Shown here in pieces: positions 56,947-64,000 of a stretch of DNA of 64,000 nt. Under the pieces are notes generated by a model, which was not told where the DNA came from, did not search any database, and saw only the letters and a list, made by a program, of their open reading frames with translations. This DNA is from Corbicula japonica (taxonomy: Eukaryota > Mollusca > Bivalvia > Venerida > Cyrenidae), in contig JAZAYU010000176.1 of NCBI GenBank assembly GCA_038501625.1, positions 186,001 to 250,000 on the forward strand, in the 5' to 3' direction. Position 1 is the stretch's first letter, and each line of letters starts with the position of its first letter. Made by a program: the position numbers and the translations under genes.

Positions 56947-57054
56947 TATTTACACGAATAAACAGTAGAACTTTGATCCATTCCAAACGATGGAATGCAT
57001 ATGCATTCCATCGTTTGGAATGGATCAAAGTTCTACTGTTTATTCGTGTAAATA
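56947..57054. repeat. 108-bp perfect palindrome with no spacer
   Basis: 54-base arms meeting at 57000/57001 (GGAATGCAT|ATGCATTCC). Every position from 56947 to 57054 pairs. Directly followed by another palindrome, ACCGTCATATGACGGT, at 57053-57068. Confidence 0.97.
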
Positions 57055-57068
57055 CCGTCATATGACGG

Positions 57069-58624
57069 TGAACATGGAACCTTTAATGAGGTATTTTGAG
57101 ATTTAAGTGAGATCGCCATCTATAAACACAATTCTATGCGCAAAATGTGAACTTTAACAAAATATCGTATACAATGAAATAAATCGAACATGCATTCCAG
57201 CAAGCCGACAATTTACCTTTAACACTCCAGAGAAATATCCCGACTCGTGATTTACACTAAATCGAAAGTATAATTTTTTTCCCAATTAAATTAGGACACA
57301 GGACCACACATGTTTGTTCTATCCAAAACCTTGTTGCAATGAACTCTCGCGAGATCATATGAGAACACTAATCATAACAAGAGCCGTAACTTTTAGTTAA
57401 ATAAAATCAGGAGGTACTTAGGGGGAACAAAACACTTGGGATAGCTAGTGCTATTACGCTCTTAATTCATCTTTTTAAAAATAAGTTCTATTACGTGCTC
57501 CTCAAACCGATTCTGGATATTTTCATTATTGCAGTTTAGATTTCATATTTTGATTTTATAAGAACTTCTTAATTCAAATAAAGATGTCTATGAACAGAAT
57601 TCCCATTTATTTCACTTTTCACATTGTAGACAGATCGAAATTTCTTTTTTTTGTAATTTACAAGTAAGTGTCATTTAGGTTAGACAATCTATTATTAGGG
57701 TAATCAAATAAACCAACAAAACACACAATCTCACTTCGTTGACATTTGGAAGTCACGTGTCAGTATAGAATGCAGCTTCTTAATGAAATTTGAGAAAAGA
57801 TCTACCAAATTTTATACACGTTAAATTTATCAAATAAAGGGGTTATAAAGAAGTCATATGGTTGGTCGTTTTTTCTGTAAGAGTGTTGAAGTTTTGTTTC
57901 CTAAGTAAATATGTCCAAGTGTACGTCGGCTTATAAAGTTTTTTTCATCTATTTAATTATCACAGTAGGATTGCTTGTGCCGTGTGGCGGTCATAAAACT
58001 TCGTCACGTACATTAAATCAGTGCTGTTTTCAATTACGTTCTTTGAAGGCTTTATACATATTTTGAGAATATACCTTTTCAAACTCCTTACTTCCTCGTT
58101 TACACCAAGTTTTCATTTATTTAGACTATTTTTATTCTCTTCCACAGAGCCTCCTCTACCGAACATAATTATAAAGAAAATGTGTCTGGTATGAAAACAC
58201 CTAACTAGGTGTTCGAGTCTTGCAAATAGATGAAAAGGGAACTTTGCAAAGAAAATTATCTTAATTATCTAACAGTAAACTTTTCAGAACTGTGATTCTG
58301 TTCGGTACTGTATACATGTATTAGCAATATATTTTCCCCGCTGAAAACAACAACAATAACTGTTTTCACTTTACAAACCTAATCCTGTTTAATCATTAGG
58401 TAACCTTAGAAACCATCCTCTCACATCCATAGCCCTGATTATTGTTTCTGTTCTGTTATATATTTTGGTATGAAATGTAAGTGTTTGGGTTCGTGCGTTT
58501 GTCAAATATTGTTTGAAAAGAAAATCAACAGCAACAAACACAACAACAGAATATGTTAGAGAAGAAATAAATCAGCTTTTTATTTACATTCATCCCCAAC
58601 ATGATGTAAGTGCAACAGAAAACA
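57069..58624. other. no gene seen
   Basis: Unique AT-rich sequence. A short piece near 58228 (CAAATAGATGAAAAGGGAAC) matches ~56808 and marks a fragment of the 56815-56946 repeat family. 50746-52014, 53405-54297 and 55887-56810 are similarly empty. Confidence 0.45.
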
Positions 58625-59475
58625 TAGAGGGTATTTGTTTTTACCAGTGTAAGATAGAAATATATTTCGCAAAGTGAGCTTCGGAATTCGTATTTGCGTG
58701 ACTTTGACAGAAAAGTTGCAAGAATGATGCGACGTCATGACGTCAACATACAAATTTGAGCCCGTTTTCTAAACGTTCTCATTTGGTTCGTTATGTGCAT
58801 TTGGGTACCAACGTGAAAAAAGTCACTGAAAATAAAAATGATATTCCACTGTTTGAAAACGGTGAAATACCACTTTTATTTCACTGGGAAAATTCTATAA
58901 TTCACTGAAAAGCATAAAATAAAAGATCATCGATCGCAGGTTGTAATATGCATTTCCGTCACCGCTCATGACAGAGGCTAAGTCAAACCGAGCGGGCAGT
59001 TTTTATATGTGTCGCATTTGGTGGATTAAAGATTTCCATTTTATTTTATGCTTTTCAGTGAATTATTGGATTTTCCCGGTGAAATAAAAGTGGTATTTCA
59101 CTTTTAACAGTGGAATATCATTTTTATTTTCACTCCTTTTTTCACGGTGGTACCCAAACGCACATAACATAACTAATGACGTTTAGAAAACGGGCTAAAA
59201 TTTGGATATTTGACGTCATGACGTCATATCATAAGCAAGCGGTTTTGGCGCCATTTCTTGCAATTCTTCTGTCAAATTTTCACAAATTGTGCACTAAAAG
59301 CATAAAATAAAAAGAAAATTTGTTTTTACCAGTGAAAGATAGAAATATATTTCACTCGTGAACTCCGGAATTATGTATTTTCACTCTTGGCTTGCCACTC
59401 GTGAAAATACGAATTTCGGAGCTCACTCGGTGAAATATATTTCTATCTTACACTGGTAAAAACAAATATCCTCAA
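58625..59475. mobile_element. 850-bp foldback element with CRE octamers
   Basis: Outer arms TTTTTACCAGTGTAAGATAG / CTATCTTACACTGGTAAAAA, inner arms AAAATGATATTCCACTGTTT-type. Exact TGACGTCA sites near 58737 and (twice) 59212. A different repeat (58926-59035) is inserted at the centre. Confidence 0.8.
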
Positions 59476-60567
59476 TTCAATCTTTTTCAATCAGAGAAAA
59501 ACAAAATACAACCTTACACACTTATTCTAAAATTCCCAAACTAAAAAATAAAAGTTTAATAGAGTTTAAAATTAAAATTGAAACGGACAATGATCAAGTC
59601 AGACAATGGAGGGGAGGATTAAAAAAAAAACAACAGGTTGTTTTGATGTTATTGAAAAGAACAATACCCTCAGTGACAATAATTAAAACTACGGTTAAAC
59701 GATCTCAAACTCTTGTTGAACCCGACCTAAGCTCAAAATAATTATGATATTAGCAATTCTTTCCTGAGAAACGCAAATATCCTATAATCAAATAATCTTA
59801 ATTTTTCCTGAAGGCAAATTGACAAAATTATGTTTATCGACACTGACATATAAAAGCCGAAGTTCCCGTGTTGTAATTCCTAACGATAATTGTTTCTTGT
59901 AACAAATTGTGGAAATTAGAGAATCTGTGTTTCCATACTTCTCTGGATTTTCAAGATTTCTCTTAAAACCTTATTATCTTGGAATATTTTGATTTGTCTT
60001 TATAATCTAATGAGAATGTCCCCTTCACATAACAAGCAAGTTGATGTTTAATGTAAGATTGCTTCAGAACAAACCAAATTAAGGACGTTTTCTCAAGATT
60101 TTTCCTTTAAAGTTAAAGATGAATGCAGCATTTTCTTGATAAATATATGGGTCATGTGTAACGTGCATCGAGCGGAAGGCGCCAACTAGGCTACTTATTT
60201 CAGCTTATGCATATAATATTTCTCTAAAAATGATTTAAAATATGTCGGAGCATTGTTTTTAGTTTTAAACAATCTAAATAAATTTTAATTGAGCTACTTA
60301 GCTCCACAATGATTACAATGATTTCCCAAATGATTGACCTTTTGAAAAGAAAACAATCTCCTTGCCAATAAATCACCTTGACAAAACGATTGATCTTAAA
60401 CACCCAGGCAATTTGCCACGATGTTCACACTAAGTTCCATTTCTTTCGCAGGATGTACTAAATAGAATGCTAGAAAGTTGAGAGCAGTGTAGATATAAAC
60501 CATAGAGAACGTTTAACAGTTTCTTCCTGGTTGCTGGTAACAGACATATGATATAGATATGCGCTTA

Positions 60568-60754
60568 AGGCCGCTATTCCATGGTTCCGTGATGCGTAAT
60601 CAGTGTACGGGTCCGCGTCCACGTCCGTGTCCGCGATTTTTCACTCACCAAATATATCGTTGGGTATATTCCATATCTCCGTGTCCGTTCCACGTCGCGG
60701 ACACGAACACGGACACGGAACGGACACGTACACGGAGGTATGGAATAGCGGCCT
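60568..60754. mobile_element. 187-bp GC-rich foldback MITE
   Basis: AGGCCGCTATTCCATGG at the left, ATGGAATAGCGGCCT at the right. Interior CGTCCACGTCCGTGTCCGCG faces an inverted counterpart. Much more CpG-rich than its surroundings. Confidence 0.8.
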
Positions 60755-61150
60755 CTCGACAATCCTTCGTATGTTTTGAGTAGCCCAGAAACTTTTAAAG
60801 ATAATATAATTGCTTGTCAAACATTAATGTCACAGTGAAGATTTAAGTCAATAACACACTATGCGTTCAAAGTCAGTGGTTTCTAGAATAGTGTTCGCGT
60901 TAGATGAACATAGAAGATAAAGGAAATTTTGCTTACAAAAATCTAATAAAGACTACTGGAGTTTCTCAAAAGTGTCTCAAATGAATTAAATAATTGTTAT
61001 ATCAAATTTGCTAAGAGGCATTGCGTCCGGGATAGGCTAAATTGAGAATTCAAACTCTCTAATATTAAAACAATTAAAATAAAAGATCATGTTTTCTTGT
61101 GGAGCTCGTATATTGTTTTCTTGCTTTTTTCATCTAATTATTTGGACAAA

Positions 61151-61165
61151 AGCAACAACAACAAC

Positions 61166-61194
<29 letters not shown>
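61151..61194. repeat. (CAA)n microsatellite
   Basis: CAACAACAAC run with two CCA interruptions. Confidence 0.95.
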
Positions 61195-61196
<2 letters not shown>

Positions 61197-62352
61197 TAAA
61201 AATAATACATTAAAAATGTCGCAGTATATCATTCATAATTGAAAGTTAATGAAATAATAAAGTGGTTTGCAAAGATTTACTTGATCGTTGATTTGTTTAC
61301 CTTATAACTGTTCAATTATCGGTTTCCTAAAGCAATCAAATAAAACATCATTAATCCATCTCCTGGTAGAGAAATTTATAATTAAGGATCTCTCGGCAGA
61401 AAGAAATTGTCTGTTCGTTGTTTGATAAATTGCCCTGTTGAAGAAAGATTATGCGTTAAGGGATAAAATCACATTACATGAGAGACGGAGAACTGCTTGC
61501 GTTTTGAAATCAATGCATCCGTTGATTTGATCTTTATGACTAAGAACTATCATCAAAGATAAACAAGCAATATGTGGAGGGATAATCATAACGGCAGTCG
61601 GTGATTCCTCGGTAACACACACATGCTCAAATAGAACTGTCTTCCTTTCATAAAATATGAAATATTCAATATTTCAAAGCCATTAGTCGGTAATTGCTCT
61701 TCAAATAAAGCTGTCACAGAGAGCGCAGACCTGTCAATAGAATGCATTATGCGTTATCTGGGTCAGCGAACTCTTTCATAGTTTCTTCAATATCTTCTTT
61801 ACAGTGGCGGTGTATTGATGCGAGTCATACACAATTATTGCAATATCTCTTTTGAAAGTATTAAACAAAAGATTAATGGATTGGTCAAAGTTTCTCTAAA
61901 TCGTATTGCAACTCGCTTCATAATCCGGATGTGGTGAAATTTGCAACTTTATTAATTTAAAATAAAAAAAATGCAATCTTTTAATGCATTATATTTAAAA
62001 TGAAATGATATTTCAAATTGGGATGATCTCGTGAGATTTTAAATTAATTTTGTTTCCACGATGTTCCTCTATTTTTACAAGTAAAAATATAAGCAACTGC
62101 ATAAAATCTGGTTTATACATTTTAATTAATATTTTGAAAGCAACTTTTGAAGCAGTGCATATTACAAGAACGGGTTAACGAAGTCCTATTACAAAGATAA
62201 AGTTCGCAAGGTTTTAAAATCTATGCTATGAAGCGAAATTAACTGTTTCTATCTCATAACTGCTTATAAATTGAATTAATGGCTTATTTGATACTCATAC
62301 CTTGATACAGACTTTTTTTTTGATAATTAACCATACAACCTTTAAGAAATGG

Positions 62353-62959
62353 TCAATTAAGGGTTACACAACATACAATATTGATCCATTAAGGGTTACA
62401 CAACATACAATATTGATCCATTAAGGGTTACACAACATACAATATTGATCCATTAAGGGTTACACAACATACAATATTGATCCATTAAGGGTTAGACAAC
62501 ATACAATATTGATCCATTAAGGGTTAGACAACATACAATTATGATCCATTAAGGGTACACAACATACAATATTGATCCATTAAGGGTTACACAACATACA
62601 ATATTGATCCATTAAGCATTACACAACATACAATTTTGATTCATTAAGGGCTACACAACACACAATATTGATCCATTAAGGGTTACACAACACACAATAA
62701 TGATCCATTAAGGGTTACACAACGTACAATATTTATCCATTAAGGGTTACACAACATACAATATTGATCCATTAAGGGTTACACAATATACAATATTGAT
62801 CCATTAAGGGTTACACAACATACAATATTGATCCATTAAGGGTTACACAACATACAATATTGATCCATTAAGGGTTACACAACATACAATATTGATCCAT
62901 TAAGCGTTACACAACATACAATATTGATCCATTAAGGGTTACACAACATACAATATTGA
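62353..62959. repeat. minisatellite, 32-bp unit, ~19 copies
   Basis: Unit ATTAAGGGTTACACAACATA plus CAATATTGATCC, very homogeneous. No coding potential. Confidence 0.97.
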
Positions 62960-63479
62960 AGAGGTAGGTGTACGAACTTTTTCTCTTGACTGTCACTAAA
63001 CAATTATGCAGGCATTTCATTTTCTGGCGATGTTGTTTTTACATTTTATACATCTTTATAAAAATTCAGCATTTTCTAACACAAAACTCTATCTGTTCAT
63101 CAAATTGCATGTTAATTAGATGATTTAAAGCCATATCACTGGAAAGACGATTCACGATGCAATATTTCCCAATTTGTCTTGTTTTGCAAAATCATTAAAC
63201 GGCCAGACAGTATTGTTATTTATATTCTCCATAAAATAACTTGTAAATTAGCAATAAACTATTATTAATTGCCGTAGTGTAAGGATAACAAACAAAGCTG
63301 TCAGACATGAAATGAAATACTTTATGCCGTTCCATTCTCATTTTATCTTATTTGTTAAGCAGCGCGTTGATTGAAGAAATATTCCCGGAAGTGTCAAATG
63401 TCAACGTTTTGAAACGTCAGACGTGTTAAACGTCAACTTGTTTTCTTTATAATATACATTCAACCCACATCAGCCCTCG

Positions 63480-63895
63480 TAAAAACGACATCAGAACCAT
63501 CGATCTGATGCACTGCTCGTATTGTAAGCGAGTTGCTTTACCCGCACTCTTGTCTCATTTGGTGATATCTTATGTGATTTAATCGTATAAGTGTTACATT
63601 TATAAAATGATATTGCCTCTAGCTGGGAGCGAACCCGCACCGTCACGGCGACAGCGCCTAGCCCTGCAATTCCTGCGACGCAACCAATTGAGCTAACCGG
63701 GACAACCCCAAAAAAGGTTGATCGGATAGCCCCGATATACGTAACAATCACTGCATGACATCGGTAACGGGTTATTTTACTGATAACAGTACTGACTATA
63801 TGTACGGGGAGACTTTTTACGGCCGCCACACTGCACAAATAGCGCTACTGTGAATTTCAAATGATAGTGCGTCTAGCTGGGAGCGAACCCGCACC
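63480..63895 (-). repeat. two tandem tRNA-derived SINE copies, minus strand
   Basis: Full head at 63625-63715 (A-box TTAGCTCAATTGG, B-box GCGGGTTCGCTCCC) and, joined head-to-tail, a 5'-truncated copy from B-box to tail at 63723-63895. Each unit's tail (CCGATCAACC plus Ts) meets the next head. Confidence 0.75.
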
Positions 63896-64000
63896 AGTTA
63901 GATCATTCTGTAAATATCGGTTGATTTGGTTGTGGCTTTTTTATCGTAAATCTATTTCACTAGTTCGGCACACTTTGACGAAATCATAATTTAACCAGGA

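Larger units (their letters stand above)
59476..62340. other. repeat-poor non-coding stretch
   Basis: Except for the MITE at 60568-60754 and the CAA run, no repeat or ORF is recognised. 61280-61900 has many homeobox/Fox-like motifs (TTGTTTAC, TTAATCCATC, CAATTATC), compatible with regulatory DNA but unproven. Confidence 0.35.

Noticed and set aside
63491..63838. 115-residue minus-strand frame
   Set aside because: Coincides with the tRNA-derived SINE dimer.

Overview
This is a eukaryotic, AT-rich, intron-dominated window. The single recognisable protein-coding gene and the dense load of foldback elements, MITEs, minisatellites, tRNA-type SINEs and ~160-bp tandem cores suggest a marine bivalve mollusc, probably a clam. 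The species call is inference. No prokaryotic genes, CRISPR arrays or functional RNA genes were seen.

The one gene I can support is a TBC1D24 / Skywalker orthologue on the minus strand. It was assembled here from nine coding exons between 39537 (ATG) and 7074 (TAG). All splice junctions are GT-AG and all phases match. The joined CDS is 2640 nt, giving 879 aa. Residues ~367-646 align with the TBC (Rab-GAP-like) domain and ~647-879 with the TLDc domain of TBC1D24. The first coding exon adds an acidic, low-complexity N-terminal region of about 365 residues that the ~560-residue vertebrate protein lacks.

Layout. 1-7073: 3' flank and UTR, with MITEs, a 16-bp minisatellite and nested hairpins. 7074-39554: the coding part of the gene, with introns up to 10 kb filled by repeats. 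These include about 17 copies or fragments of a TTAA-flanked MITE (piggyBac-like), foldback elements of ~130-215 bp, 36-bp and 21-bp minisatellites, and a 1.6-kb TIR element. Intron 2 holds a ~6-kb triple array of elements built from 159-bp monomers (Helentron/HINE- or pearl-like). 39555-64000: no coding sequence recognised. This side should hold the 5' UTR exon(s), promoter and intergenic DNA. It contains a different repeat set: tRNA-derived SINEs, an 850-bp foldback element with CRE octamers, a 108-bp perfect palindrome, and 28-bp and 32-bp minisatellites.

The two commonest MITE families on the left are absent right of ~40.3 kb. No multi-gene pathway or new enzymatic system is visible. The notable content is the extended TBC1D24 protein and the layered repeat architecture inside its introns.
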